Assembly: GCF_001428045.1 (NCBI RefSeq)
Contig: NZ_LMSD01000004.1
Span: forward strand, 1-64,000
Source of the DNA: Paenibacillus sp. Soil750
Lineage (GTDB): Bacteria; Bacillota; Bacilli; Paenibacillales; NBRC-103111
Direction of reading: 5' to 3'
Length of the DNA stretch: 64,000 nucleotides
The notes beneath the pieces are model-generated. The model was not told the origin of the DNA. It searched no databases and saw only the letters and a list, made by a program, of their open reading frames with translations. Position numbers and translations under genes: made by a program. This document shows, in pieces, positions 17,295 to 26,889 of the stretch (positions within the stretch are counted from its first letter, which is position 1; every line of letters begins with the position of its first letter).

Positions 17295-18143
17295 CTATTT
17301 CGACGTCGTCATCAGTGCCTTTTGAACGAGCTGGAGCAGCTCGGCGTGGTAGGCCGGTACAGCGGCGACCAAATAGATAGCTCCGTCCGTCACCGCTTCC
17401 TCTACGACTGCTGTGCCACCGAGCAAAGCTACCGGATTCCCCGCGAAATCCGTCACTTTCACACCAGCCTCCTGCGCAAGCAGTAAGCCAGCATAGAGAT
17501 CCTCCCCTTCGGAGTTGTACAGAACAACCCCGTGCAGATCTCCTCTGGCCAGTATCGCCCATACAATGGAAGGCGCCCATAAGCGCATCACTCTTTTGAC
17601 CGAATACTCCAGATGATGTCGGAGCGCTAATGCCCGCTGATCGTCTTTCGTTACGGCATGCCCTTGAATCCATGAAACGGTAGACTTCGTTAGTGCACCG
17701 CTAGGCCTCGCCAGCAACCGCCTGTCACCTTGCCAAGCTCCTTCATCTTGAACAGCCACATAAGTCAGTTCCATGGCCGAATCATGTACGACACCCAGTA
17801 CAATCCGACCTTGATAACTCAATGAAATGGAAACACCGTACAAGGGGATGCCCAGTGCGAAATTGTTCGTCCCATCCAAGGGATCCACGTGCCACACCCA
17901 ATCACTTGCTGATCCACCCTCACCCGCTTCTTCACTATAGATGCGATGAGTCGGAAACACACTCAGGATGTCATCCACGATAAGACGATCCGCCTGCACA
18001 TCCACCTCTGTCACGAGATCACCACGCTCATCTTTGTGCTCAAGGATGAATTGACCACCAAAACGTTTCTTGGCCAATTCACCTGCTTTCACAGCTGCTC
18101 CTACAGCAACCTCTCTTGCTAATGTCCATTCGTTCCGATTCAT
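17295..18143 (-). CDS. Inositol monophosphatase (SuhB/CysQ) family protein
   Basis: 282 residues from ATG 18143 (MNRNEW), 9 nt after AGGAGG. In-frame ATG and GTG codons further up crowd the ribosome binding site. Metal-binding motif 1 'VDPLDGTNNFA' is intact, and the second motif appears as 'EDLYAGLLLAQEAG'. Glu of the first metal site lies in 'IYSEEAG'. The family dephosphorylates inositol phosphates, 3'-phosphoadenosine phosphate or sugar phosphates with Mg2+; the substrate here is undetermined. Confidence 0.88.
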   Translation of the reverse strand: MNRNEWTLAREVAVGAAVKAGELAKKRFGGQFILEHKDERGDLVTEVDVQADRLIVDDILSVFPTHRIYSEEAGEGGSASDWVWHVDPLDGTNNFALGIPLYGVSISLSYQGRIVLGVVHDSAMELTYVAVQDEGAWQGDRRLLARPSGALTKSTVSWIQGHAVTKDDQRALALRHHLEYSVKRVMRLWAPSIVWAILARGDLHGVVLYNSEGEDLYAGLLLAQEAGVKVTDFAGNPVALLGGTAVVEEAVTDGAIYLVAAVPAYHAELLQLVQKALMTTSK

Positions 18144-18231
18144 TCCGTGCATCCTCCTCACGTGATCACTTCTGTCCCTTCCATATTACCATATCCTACC
18201 TAGAAAAGTTGCGTGAAAGCCTATGCTTGCA

Positions 18232-18261
18232 TTGACAAGCCACCTGTTCATAAGTGATAAT
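18232..18261 (+). promoter_or_regulatory. SigA-type promoter of the aldolase gene
   Basis: Perfect TTGACA at 18232-18237, an 18-nt spacer and GATAAT at 18256-18261, 50 bp before the start codon. Confidence 0.7.
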
Positions 18262-18311
18262 ATAGCAAAATCAGAAGGCGACAAGAGCTGTCGAAAGGGG
18301 TATTTGCGAGT

Positions 18312-19277
18312 ATGGTAAAGCATCATCAACACAAGATTTTGGATTGTACGATTCGAGACGGCGGTTTAGTTAACGATTGGGATTTTAGCGTGGAGTTTGT
18401 CCAAGATATGTATCGCGGCTTGAGCGCTGCCGGCGTAGAATATATGGAAATTGGTTACAAAAACTCAGAAAAGTTACTAAAAGGCGGATCATCCGGCCCT
18501 TGGAGATTCCTAAACGAATCCTTCTTGCGTGATGTTATCACCAAAAAAACAGATACAAAACTATCCGCTCTTGTTGATATCGGACGTGTGGATGAGAAAG
18601 ATATTTTGCCTCGTGAAGACAGCTTACTTGACCTGATCCGCGTTGCTTGTTACATCAAGGATGTTGATAAAGGTCTTGAGCTTGTTCAGAAATTCCATGA
18701 CATGGGTTACGAAACATCCCTGAACATCATGGCGCTTTCCCACGTAATGGAGAACGAATTAACGGAAGCCTTTGAAGAAATCAACAAAAGCGCAGTTGAC
18801 GTTGTTTATGTCGTAGATTCTTACGGCAGCATGGGCAGCAAAGATATTGACTACCTAGTATCCAAATTCCAACGCTTACTTCCTGAGAAGGAGCTAGGCT
18901 TGCATATGCATAACAACATGCAGCTTGCTTTCGCTAACACGATCACAGGAGCCTCCAAAGGTGTAACTTTCTTGGATTCATCCGTATACGGTATGGGTCG
19001 CGCTGCTGGTAACTGTACGACTGAATTGTTGCTCAGCCACCTCAAAGGTGCACGCTACGATGTACGTCCTGTTCTTGAAATCATTGAGAAGCATATGATT
19101 ACAATGCGTGAGAAATGGGATTGGGGCTACCTCATTCCATACATGATCGTTGGTGCACTAGACGAGCACCCTCGTACAGCAATGGCCTTGCTTGACTCAG
19201 CTGAAAGAAATAATTTCACTGATTTCTACGATCGTTTAACTTCCGTAGAAACATTCCCATCTGCAAGTAAGAAATAA
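18312..19277 (+). CDS. DRE-TIM metallolyase (aldolase catalytic domain protein)
   Basis: 321 residues. The N-terminal 'ILDCTIRDGG' is the DRE-type metal and substrate motif, here written D-C-T-I-R-D-G. 'LHMHNNMQLAFAN' supplies the two metal-binding histidines, and 'DSSVYGMGRAAGN' is typical of the HMGL-like/4-hydroxy-2-oxovalerate aldolase fold. The family cleaves or forms C-C bonds next to a 2-keto acid. The exact reaction is not evident. ATG 18312 follows GAAAGGGG. It is monocistronic with a strong terminator. Confidence 0.85.
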   Translation: MVKHHQHKILDCTIRDGGLVNDWDFSVEFVQDMYRGLSAAGVEYMEIGYKNSEKLLKGGSSGPWRFLNESFLRDVITKKTDTKLSALVDIGRVDEKDILPREDSLLDLIRVACYIKDVDKGLELVQKFHDMGYETSLNIMALSHVMENELTEAFEEINKSAVDVVYVVDSYGSMGSKDIDYLVSKFQRLLPEKELGLHMHNNMQLAFANTITGASKGVTFLDSSVYGMGRAAGNCTTELLLSHLKGARYDVRPVLEIIEKHMITMREKWDWGYLIPYMIVGALDEHPRTAMALLDSAERNNFTDFYDRLTSVETFPSASKK

Positions 19278-19292
19278 TCAACGTAACCTCAA

Positions 19293-19352
19293 CAACCCCT
19301 ACTCGCCAGTTCAGGAAAGATTAGCTCCTGACTGCACGACTAGGGGTTTTTT
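19293..19352 (+). terminator. Terminator of the aldolase gene
   Basis: Nested stems: the outer AACCCCTA / TAGGGGTT and inner CAGTTCAGGA / TCCTGACTG, followed by TTTTTT. Confidence 0.85.
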
Positions 19353-19369
19353 GCACCACATGGAAACCA

Positions 19370-19693
19370 TTACTTGATAATTTTTGCCGAAACGACATAG
19401 TTTTCTGCGTATGCCCGATCGATTAAGAAAATGAAGTCCTCCCTTTCTCTACGACTGAGACTCCTTCTCGGAAGCACCTCGATATAATCACTATCAATGA
19501 GCATTGTACATTTCTCATCCGTATAGATTAACCCATTTTCTAAGCGTTTCATGGCTTCCATCATAACTTCCCGTGATTTTAAATCCCCAAGAATTTCCAC
19601 GTAAACTTTAGCAGTAGCATCACGATCTTGGAGTAAAATCACTACCTTGTGTTTGACTTTAATGCGCTCCTTCTTTTTGGGAGATATGCTCAT
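19370..19693 (-). CDS. Hypothetical protein
   Basis: 107 residues with a basic N-terminus (MSISPKKKERIKVKHK), then an alternating beta/alpha pattern ('KVVILLQDRDATAKVYVEILG', 'REVMMEAMKRLENG'). There is no signal peptide or membrane segment. Start ATG 19693 has GGAG upstream. It is single and convergent with the aldolase gene. No family is recognised. Confidence 0.55.
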   Translation of the reverse strand: MSISPKKKERIKVKHKVVILLQDRDATAKVYVEILGDLKSREVMMEAMKRLENGLIYTDEKCTMLIDSDYIEVLPRRSLSRREREDFIFLIDRAYAENYVVSAKIIK

Positions 19694-19877
19694 AGGTTCT
19701 ACTCCTTCATTACGTCGTCTATGGACTTATTTTATGTCGACATAGGGTCATGTGGACTAGGCTAATGGACGATTTCACTATCTATTCTGTATGACCTCAG
19801 GTGTTTAAAGGCAAGGAAGGATATTTTTTCCCTAATTTGAAAATAGTAAGATCATTAGCACGTCAGGGGGGTTCTGT

Positions 19878-20972
19878 GTGATTCAAGTGCTCTCGACATG
19901 GCAAACATTCTGTCTGATGTTTTTATTCCAGTTGGGTACAACCATTGTATTTGGCTTCGCTGGCGGTGCTAAGCAGGACGCTTGGTTAGCTGCCCTAATC
20001 AGTGCCACCATTGGAATAGGCATCGTATGGATGTTTTCTCGTATTTATGAACGCAATCCAGGTGAAACCTTGGTTTCTCTGCTTCAAATAACCTTCGGCA
20101 AGTATGTAGGCCACCTGTTAACCACTCTCTATATTTTTGCTTTTATTTACGAATCGGGGCGTATTCTAAGGGATTTAGGTGAGTTAATGAGCACATTTCT
20201 ACTCCCAAGTACACCAGCCCCGTTCTTAATGCTGCTACTTGTCTCATTAGTTGCTTATGCTTGTTATGCTGGGATTGAACGAATTGCTCGGTTAGCTGAA
20301 CTCAGTATTATCATCGTTTTTTTGTTTACCTGCATCCAACTCATTTTGCTTTTCTTCTCGGATGCCATTGACTTCTCGTGGCTGCTGCCTGTTGCATCGG
20401 ATTGGCGAAGCATTGGTGTAACGATATTCCCACTAGGCTTAACAACAACCTTCGGTGAAGTTATCATCTTCGCCGTATTCTGGAAATTAACTGTCAGCCC
20501 TAGCAAGTTTCGTAAGGCTGCGTTGTACTCCTCCCTTCTAGTCGGCACTGTTTTTGTCGTACTTGATCTTATTGCCGTTAGTACGCTGGGACCTGACCTG
20601 TTCTACCGTTCCTTTTATCCGCTGCTCACCAGCTTTCAGTTGATCCGAATCGCCGATTTCATCGACAATTTGGATCCCTTTGTCGTAACAACTTTCATTA
20701 CAGGCGGCTTGTTCAAAATCATTCTGTACGCCTATGCGGCATGCACAACAATCACCATGCAGTGGAGAACGGAAAATCATCGCGCGGTTATTATACCGGT
20801 CGCTTTACTGATTTGGTTTATTTCCATCTACACCGCCAAAAACATTGCCAGCCATATTTTTGTAGGCCTGAAGGTTGTTCCTTGGATTATTGAACTCCCT
20901 TTATTCGTCGTAATCCCATTGGTTATTTTCATCCTGAACGGGGTATTCAAAAAACGCAGCGTAGGGAGCTAA
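19878..20972 (+). CDS. Spore germination receptor permease subunit (GerB type)
   Basis: 364 residues, about ten membrane segments; the endospore-germination permease family related to APC transporters. GTG start at 19878 has GGGGGG 7 nt upstream. The operon order is B-A-C, with B first, as in some Paenibacillus/YndE-type receptors rather than the classical A-B-C. The subunit sits in the inner spore membrane and forms a nutrient receptor with the A and C subunits. The germinant is not predictable. Confidence 0.9.
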   Translation: MIQVLSTWQTFCLMFLFQLGTTIVFGFAGGAKQDAWLAALISATIGIGIVWMFSRIYERNPGETLVSLLQITFGKYVGHLLTTLYIFAFIYESGRILRDLGELMSTFLLPSTPAPFLMLLLVSLVAYACYAGIERIARLAELSIIIVFLFTCIQLILLFFSDAIDFSWLLPVASDWRSIGVTIFPLGLTTTFGEVIIFAVFWKLTVSPSKFRKAALYSSLLVGTVFVVLDLIAVSTLGPDLFYRSFYPLLTSFQLIRIADFIDNLDPFVVTTFITGGLFKIILYAYAACTTITMQWRTENHRAVIIPVALLIWFISIYTAKNIASHIFVGLKVVPWIIELPLFVVIPLVIFILNGVFKKRSVGS

Positions 20973-20985
20973 GGAGGGAAATCGG

Positions 20986-22422
20986 ATGCAACAAACACCC
21001 GTTGATGAAGCCATCGATATCGCTCAGCTGCAAGCTGATATCAATCAGCAGCTTGATCACGATCCAGATTTAGTCTTTGTACACATCCGTTCTACCCTTA
21101 TCGCTTACATCTCAGGCTTGGTTGACGCAGAGCGGATTGAACGCGAGATAACCAAACCCTTATCTGAAGCGCAGCCAACAACAGGAACGCTCTCCTCCTA
21201 CCTGCTAACGCCGGAAGTCAAACAAACCAATCTCTTTGAAACGTTGATTGATAGTCTGCTCATTGGCTTTGTTGTGATCGCTGAGCAAGGGGAGATGCAA
21301 GTACTATTGGCCAATTTGGCCCGCTTGCCACATCGGAGTATTGAACAGCCTGAAACAGAATCAGGTGTCCGCGGCCCCAGGGAGGGCTTTACAGAACATT
21401 TGGAAACGAATGTTGCCTTACTTCGACGTCGTTTAAAAACAGATAAAATGCGGATCAAAACCTGGCAAATCGGCGCGCTCAGCCAAACGGAAGTACGGCT
21501 CATTTATTTGGATGGTATCGCGGATCAAGAAATTGTCGATGAAATCATGAAGCGGTTATCCGCTATTCATATTGATGCCGTACTGGAGAGCAGCTATATC
21601 GAAGAACTGATTCGGGATAATCCCTTCAGTATTTTCCCTACCATGGAATACACGGAAAGGCCCGATGTGGTGGCAGGCGCTCTCCTAGAAGGGAAAGTCT
21701 CTATATTCACCAATAATACGCCTTTCGTGTTAATTGCTCCTTTTCAATTCTGGTCGGCTTTTCAGTCCAGTGAAGACTACTACTTGATGTTCACCAGTGC
21801 AACCTTCATACGGTTTATTCGCTCTTTGTCTATCATTCTGGCTCTACTATTGCCTTCTCTCTATGTGGCCATTACAACCTTCCATCCTGAAATGCTGCCG
21901 ACGAATTTACTGCTTGCTGTTGCAGGAGCCCGTGAAGCCTCCCCTTTCCCTGCTATGGTCGAGGCCCTCATCATGGAAATTACATTCGAAGCACTCCGCG
22001 AAGCGATACTTCGGTTACCGCGCGTCATGGGACAAACCGTCAGTATCGTCGGCGCTCTCGTCATCGGACAAGCAGTTGTACAAGCAGGTATCGTATCGAC
22101 CCCCATGGTCATCGTTGTTTCAGTGACGGGAATCGCTTCCTTTATGATTCCACGCTATAACATGACTTTTTCCATTCGAATCATGCGCTTGCTGCTGCTC
22201 TTGCTTGCAGGTACGCTCGGCTTCGTCGGAATTCTGCTGGGACTGTTTACACTTGCCCTCTATTTGACGGGAATCCGTTCCGTTGGCGTTCCCTACCTAT
22301 CTCCGATTGGACCTTTGCGATTAAAAGGACTGCGGGACTTTCTAGTTCGTTCTCCGCATTGGATCCTTGACCGTGATCTGGTTACAACTCCGCCAGAGGC
22401 GGATACCAAGAGGCACGAATGA
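20986..22422 (+). CDS. Spore germination receptor subunit A (GerA type)
   Basis: 478 residues. An N-terminal soluble domain of about 230 residues is followed by a membrane domain with four to five segments, including the conserved 'REASPFPAMVEALIMEI' stretch near residue 310. It works with the B permease and C lipoprotein in the inner spore membrane. AGGAGGG precedes ATG 20986, 13 bp after the B gene stop. Its stop overlaps the C gene start. Confidence 0.93.
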   Translation: MQQTPVDEAIDIAQLQADINQQLDHDPDLVFVHIRSTLIAYISGLVDAERIEREITKPLSEAQPTTGTLSSYLLTPEVKQTNLFETLIDSLLIGFVVIAEQGEMQVLLANLARLPHRSIEQPETESGVRGPREGFTEHLETNVALLRRRLKTDKMRIKTWQIGALSQTEVRLIYLDGIADQEIVDEIMKRLSAIHIDAVLESSYIEELIRDNPFSIFPTMEYTERPDVVAGALLEGKVSIFTNNTPFVLIAPFQFWSAFQSSEDYYLMFTSATFIRFIRSLSIILALLLPSLYVAITTFHPEMLPTNLLLAVAGAREASPFPAMVEALIMEITFEALREAILRLPRVMGQTVSIVGALVIGQAVVQAGIVSTPMVIVVSVTGIASFMIPRYNMTFSIRIMRLLLLLLAGTLGFVGILLGLFTLALYLTGIRSVGVPYLSPIGPLRLKGLRDFLVRSPHWILDRDLVTTPPEADTKRHE

Positions 22423-23585
22423 TGAGAAAAATGAGTCAACTAATGACATATACGATGATTCTTATCCTTCTAACGGGGTGCTGGGATCGCAAAGAAATTA
22501 ATGACATTGCCATCATTCAGCTTTCCGCATTTGATCTGATGGCGGATACAGGCAAGTACCGTGGTTATGTTCAGATTGCGATTCCTAAATCAATTGGCGC
22601 AGGCCAATTGACCACAAGTGGTGGCACGCAACAGAAGACGTACATGCCCCTCGTCGATTATGGCGACAATATGGAGGCCATGACCGTGAAGCTAGAGCGC
22701 AAACTTTCAAGAGATGTGTTGCCTTCACACCGTAGGATCTTCATGGTTGGAGAATCATTAGCCCGGCAAAACATGGCACCCTTGCTAGATTTGATTTCAA
22801 GAAATCCAAAAAATCGTTTGCGCACCTATCTTGTTATTGCTCGGGATACCGATGCCAAAAGTCTCGTCGAGACGGAGTACCCCTTGGAAGCCACAAAGGA
22901 AGAAGCCTTGCGTGAAATCATCGTTCGAAAAATGGTGGTCCCTTCGATGCTCCGCAATTTCTATGCCTCCTCCGCCGCTACCGGTATTGAGCCCATTGCG
23001 GCTGCGTTCTCCAAAGATAAAGATGGTAAAATTCTTTTGAACAGTGTCGCCTTGTTTAATAGAACCGCTTTGGTAGGCTATGTAGACGACATGCAAGCTG
23101 TTGCGCTAACGAGCCTGTTAGGCAAAAAGCCCTTCGGCGACGTGGAGGTAGCTCTCCCTGACCAGAAAAATAAACTGTCTGTTCGAGTCACTACGTTAAA
23201 TGTTAAGAAACGAGTGGAAATCTCCGGTGAGCAACCGCATTTTATTATGGATATTACAGCAACTGGCCGTATTATGGACAATAATTCGAATCTGGATCCA
23301 AGTGATCCCGCTATTATGGAGAAGCTTAATGCATCTTTTCAAGAGCAAATTACGAAGATATATCAGAAGCTTTTTCACACCCTGCAAACGACCTACAAGA
23401 CGGACAACGCCGGTCTCGGACAATCTGTCTATCGGAAGTATCCAAAGCTGTGGAAAAAAATCGAGAAGGACTGGGAAACTATCTTCCCTGAAGTAGACGT
23501 CCAGTTTAAGGTTGCCGCTAATATTTATCAAATCGGTGTTCAAGGCGCTCCTTATTACTTAAGAGAGGATGAGATTAGTCAATAA
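22419..23585 (+). CDS. Spore germination lipoprotein (Ger(x)C family)
   Basis: 388 residues. Signal peptide with lipobox 'ILLTGC' and the family's typical mature start C-W-D-R-K-E-I-N-D. C-terminal GerC domain with 'LWKKIEKDWETIFPEV'. It is the lipoprotein subunit of the nutrient receptor. ATGA overlap with the A gene and TAATG overlap with the following small gene show tight translational coupling. Confidence 0.93.
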   Translation: MMRKMSQLMTYTMILILLTGCWDRKEINDIAIIQLSAFDLMADTGKYRGYVQIAIPKSIGAGQLTTSGGTQQKTYMPLVDYGDNMEAMTVKLERKLSRDVLPSHRRIFMVGESLARQNMAPLLDLISRNPKNRLRTYLVIARDTDAKSLVETEYPLEATKEEALREIIVRKMVVPSMLRNFYASSAATGIEPIAAAFSKDKDGKILLNSVALFNRTALVGYVDDMQAVALTSLLGKKPFGDVEVALPDQKNKLSVRVTTLNVKKRVEISGEQPHFIMDITATGRIMDNNSNLDPSDPAIMEKLNASFQEQITKIYQKLFHTLQTTYKTDNAGLGQSVYRKYPKLWKKIEKDWETIFPEVDVQFKVAANIYQIGVQGAPYYLREDEISQ

Positions 23586-23794
23586 TGTGGATTAAATTGA
23601 CCGCACTTACGATTCCATCCATCCTCATTGCCATCCAGCAAATGACCTATTGGACGAAACAGGGAAAAGGAAACCGCAGACAAGCGATTGTCTTTCTCAT
23701 CTGGATGATCATTGCTTGGGGGATTGGTTGCGCCTTTATCGGCGGATTCCGTCTTCCAGAACCTACAAAACCCTTATTCCCTGGCTGGGAGTAG
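23585..23794 (+). CDS. Small membrane protein at the end of the ger operon
   Basis: 69 residues with two predicted membrane segments (about 2-20 and 33-56) separated by a basic loop 'KQGKGNRRQ'. The ATG shares a base with the C gene stop codon (TAATG), so it is almost certainly translated from the ger mRNA. Some ger operons encode a small two-helix D subunit that modulates the receptor. This gene has that size and topology, but I assign the role only by context. Confidence 0.65.
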   Translation: MWIKLTALTIPSILIAIQQMTYWTKQGKGNRRQAIVFLIWMIIAWGIGCAFIGGFRLPEPTKPLFPGWE

Positions 23795-23870
23795 GTCGGG
23801 TTAACACGCATCCGCTTCTGCCCACATACATTAATCTCATTGATTAATGTAATCGTGGGAGGAATTGCGT

Positions 23871-24740
23871 TTGAAGAAATATCCGGTTGATTTACTTATA
23901 TTTGCCCCACATCCTGATGATGAAATACTAGGGACAGCTGGCACGATCATGGACGCCATTGCCTGCGGCAAAAGAGTTCATGTCGTGTTCTTCACGAATG
24001 GTGATGGCTACCCGGAAGCGGCTACCCTATTATTCGGTAAGCCTCCAGAAGAGCTAGGGCCAGCTCATTACTTGGAGCTGGCCCGTATACGCCAGCAAGA
24101 GGCTCTGGCAGCCGCGGCGCTGATCGGGCTTCGCCCACAGGATCTGACGTTCCTCGGCTATCCAGATGCCGGTCTGAGCCGCGTATATGCCACTACGGGC
24201 GCTATGCCGCCCTTTCAGCAGCGTTTTACGCAGCGGCAGGCAACCTACGGCGGGCTCGTGCCTGATTTTCACACGATGTATTACGGCTGCCCCGCACCGT
24301 ATCGGAAGGCTTATGCCCTCGGTGATACGAAGGCATTAATCGCGACGCTGCAGCCCAAAGAGATCTATGTCACGGATGCCGCTGATACCCATCTCGACCA
24401 TGGGGCAACTCATGCTTTCGTCATGGAAGCCATCCTGCAAACTGGGTATATGGGTGCGGTCTATACGTATTTGATCCATAGCGGTGCAGAATCTCAGTGG
24501 CCATGGCCACGCGGCATCACGCCTGAGCTTCCTTTCGAAGCGCATCTTGTAGAGGGACATCGCGTTCCGTTGAACGTACCTTGGCCGCCGCCGATCCGCC
24601 GGCCACTGACATTGGCTCAGGCCTATTGCAAGTGGCAGGCGTTGCTTGCTTACCGTACGCAGATTCCAGTTGAACCAGAGTTTCTACAATCTTTTATCAA
24701 ATGCGAAGAGATTTTCTGGACACCGAATCCATACAAATAA
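23871..24740 (+). CDS. PIG-L family (LmbE-like) deacetylase
   Basis: 289 residues from TTG 23871, 8 nt after GGGAGG; a TTG six bases earlier is too close to it. The N-terminal zinc motif 'APHPDDEILG' and a second site 'DTHLDHGATHAFV' identify the LmbE/PIG-L fold, which deacetylates N-acetylglucosaminyl compounds. Related enzymes include BshB of bacillithiol synthesis, but this protein is longer and has a segment rich in aromatic residues at about 115-150, so its substrate is open. A short hairpin ATTAATCTCATTGATTAAT (23830-23848) lies upstream. Confidence 0.82.
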   Translation: MKKYPVDLLIFAPHPDDEILGTAGTIMDAIACGKRVHVVFFTNGDGYPEAATLLFGKPPEELGPAHYLELARIRQQEALAAAALIGLRPQDLTFLGYPDAGLSRVYATTGAMPPFQQRFTQRQATYGGLVPDFHTMYYGCPAPYRKAYALGDTKALIATLQPKEIYVTDAADTHLDHGATHAFVMEAILQTGYMGAVYTYLIHSGAESQWPWPRGITPELPFEAHLVEGHRVPLNVPWPPPIRRPLTLAQAYCKWQALLAYRTQIPVEPEFLQSFIKCEEIFWTPNPYK

Positions 24741-24787
24741 ATGCCGCTGCCTGTATCCAGTGGCTTTGGGAGTGAATATGAGCCGCT

Positions 24788-25528
24788 ATGAGCCGCATTT
24801 TGCTAATTGAAGATGAAGAACGTATTGCCCGTGTGCTGCAGTTAGAGCTTGAGCATGAAGGCTATGAGGTACTTATTTGTGGGGATGGGCGATCTGGACT
24901 TCAAGCTGCCTTGAGCGAAGAAGGATGGGATCTCATCCTTCTTGACGTTATGCTCCCAGAGCTCAATGGACTTGAGGTTCTAAGGCGCCTTCGACAGGTC
25001 AATGCCTCGCTGCCTGTCATTCTGTTGACTGCGCGCGATGCCATCCCTGATCGTGTCAGTGGACTGGATCAGGGCGCTAACGACTATGTTACAAAGCCTT
25101 TTGCCACTGTAGAACTGCTTGCGCGCATTCGCAGTCTACTCCGGCAGAAGAGCCTGCAAGAGCAAGTGCCCGAACAGGATCATTTGCTGAAAATCGATGA
25201 GCTTACGATGGATTTGAAGAGCCGTGCGGTCTCGCGTGAGGGCACTGCCATTGAGCTGACGCCAACGGAGTTTGATTTGCTGCGCTTCCTGATCCAGCAT
25301 CAGAATGAGGTGATGTCGCGTGAGCAAATTATTACCGAGGTGTGGGGCTATGATTTTATCGGGGATACGAATGTTGTCGATGTGTATATTCGTTATTTAC
25401 GCCAGAAAGTGGACAAGCCCTTCTCCACCAAGCTAATTCAGACGATTCGTGGCATCGGATATTTAATTAAAGCGGAAAAGACGGATTCAGAAGGCAACTC
25501 CTCCTCCGATGGGCAGGAATCTGTATGA
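24788..25528 (+). CDS. OmpR-family response regulator
   Basis: 246 residues. Receiver with phospho-acceptor Asp53 in 'LILLDVMLPELNG' and winged-helix output ending 'IQTIRGIGYLI'. It overlaps the following kinase gene by 4 nt. The start is odd: a perfect tandem duplication of ATGAGCCGCT places one ATG at 24778 and another at 24788. The GGGAG site is 5 nt from the first, whose frame stops after ten codons at 24810, and 15 nt from the real start. This may dampen translation. Confidence 0.93.
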   Translation: MSRILLIEDEERIARVLQLELEHEGYEVLICGDGRSGLQAALSEEGWDLILLDVMLPELNGLEVLRRLRQVNASLPVILLTARDAIPDRVSGLDQGANDYVTKPFATVELLARIRSLLRQKSLQEQVPEQDHLLKIDELTMDLKSRAVSREGTAIELTPTEFDLLRFLIQHQNEVMSREQIITEVWGYDFIGDTNVVDVYIRYLRQKVDKPFSTKLIQTIRGIGYLIKAEKTDSEGNSSSDGQESV

Positions 25529-26889
25529 GCCTGAGACTAAAAATTACGTTGTGGGTATCAATCGGTTTGATGGTGGTCCTATTCTTCAGCTTTACTTTTG
25601 TATATTACATGTTTATCCGCGTGACTACGAAGGGTGAAATTGACCTTTTGAAGGATAAAGCCAGCGCTTTGTTGTTGAAGGATCTACCTAACCATCCCGA
25701 GTATTGGAAAGATAATATGCAAATGGATGAGCTGCTCATCCCACAAGAAATGCTGCGATATATTACACCAGACTCGAAGGTCGCACATGAGATTTATTCC
25801 GATACGAATCTTGCCAGTTACCCAGCAATCTATTCGACTAAGGCGTCTGAGGCCTTATTAACTGATGCAGATGGCATCATACTATTCGTTCGGACACCCG
25901 TGTTCAAAGACGGAAAACAAGTAGCCCTCTTAGAAATAGGACGCAGCCTGCGAAGACTTGGCACATACTCCGAAATGTTGATCTCGATTCTTGTCCTGAC
26001 TTCCATTGGTGCGCTTATCTTGGCTCTGATTGGGGGTTATTTTTATACGAATGTGCTGTTTCGACCCCTTAAACAATTCATTGCTACCATGCAAAACATT
26101 GAGGAAAGCGGTTCATTCCGTCATATTACACTGCCTGCCAACCAAGCTAATGATGAACTGATGATGCTTGGCAACACCTTCAACCGCATGATTGACAGGC
26201 TGCAAGATATGTTTCGTAAACAGGAGCAATTCCTCGCCGATGCTTCTCATGAGCTGCGAACCCCGCTCACGATTATTGAAAGCTATGCGAGTCTCTTGCG
26301 GAGATGGGCTTCCAGCAATGATCAATTGCGGGAAGAGGCCCTAGAAGCCATCGTATCTGAGTCTGCCCAGCTGAAGCTGCTCACGCAAAACCTGCTTTCA
26401 CTCACGAATACAAACCGTACAAATTGTGAGCAGAATACAGAATTCGACCTTATTCCATTAGTAGAGCAAACTGCCGCGTCTCTCCGCGTCACTTCTTCCC
26501 GTGAGATTCGTGTACAGTCCGAGCTCAATATGAAAGAACTTCCGATGACGGGGGATCCCTATCAGATCAGGCAATTGCTTATTATTTTGATAGACAACGC
26601 GTTAAAATATAGCCAGAAGATCGTGGATATCCGCATCTGTTTGCAAGAGAAACAGGTGATTATCAAAGTCATGGATCAAGGAATTGGCATCGCGGAAGAG
26701 GACCTCCCCCACGTCTTTGACCGCTTCTATCGGTCTGATAAAGCTAGGAACCGTAAGCAAGGAGGAGCAGGTCTTGGGCTCGCTATTGCCCAGCATATTG
26801 TGCAAAAACATCAAGGAACCATAGAGCTCCTAAGCAGTCTAGGACTAGGCTCCACGGCCGTTGTAACGCTTCCACAATCCTGTCAATAA
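25525..26889 (+). CDS. Sensor histidine kinase
   Basis: 454 residues. Membrane segments at about 10-32 and 152-175 flank an extracytoplasmic domain of about 120 residues. HAMP follows, then HisKA with His242 in 'ADASHELRTPLT' and HATPase_c with 'GGAGLGLAIA'. The architecture resembles ArlS/CssS-type kinases. It is co-transcribed with the upstream regulator. The cell-wall hydrolase gene that follows 260 bp later is a plausible but unproven target. Confidence 0.93.
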   Translation: MSLRLKITLWVSIGLMVVLFFSFTFVYYMFIRVTTKGEIDLLKDKASALLLKDLPNHPEYWKDNMQMDELLIPQEMLRYITPDSKVAHEIYSDTNLASYPAIYSTKASEALLTDADGIILFVRTPVFKDGKQVALLEIGRSLRRLGTYSEMLISILVLTSIGALILALIGGYFYTNVLFRPLKQFIATMQNIEESGSFRHITLPANQANDELMMLGNTFNRMIDRLQDMFRKQEQFLADASHELRTPLTIIESYASLLRRWASSNDQLREEALEAIVSESAQLKLLTQNLLSLTNTNRTNCEQNTEFDLIPLVEQTAASLRVTSSREIRVQSELNMKELPMTGDPYQIRQLLIILIDNALKYSQKIVDIRICLQEKQVIIKVMDQGIGIAEEDLPHVFDRFYRSDKARNRKQGGAGLGLAIAQHIVQKHQGTIELLSSLGLGSTAVVTLPQSCQ

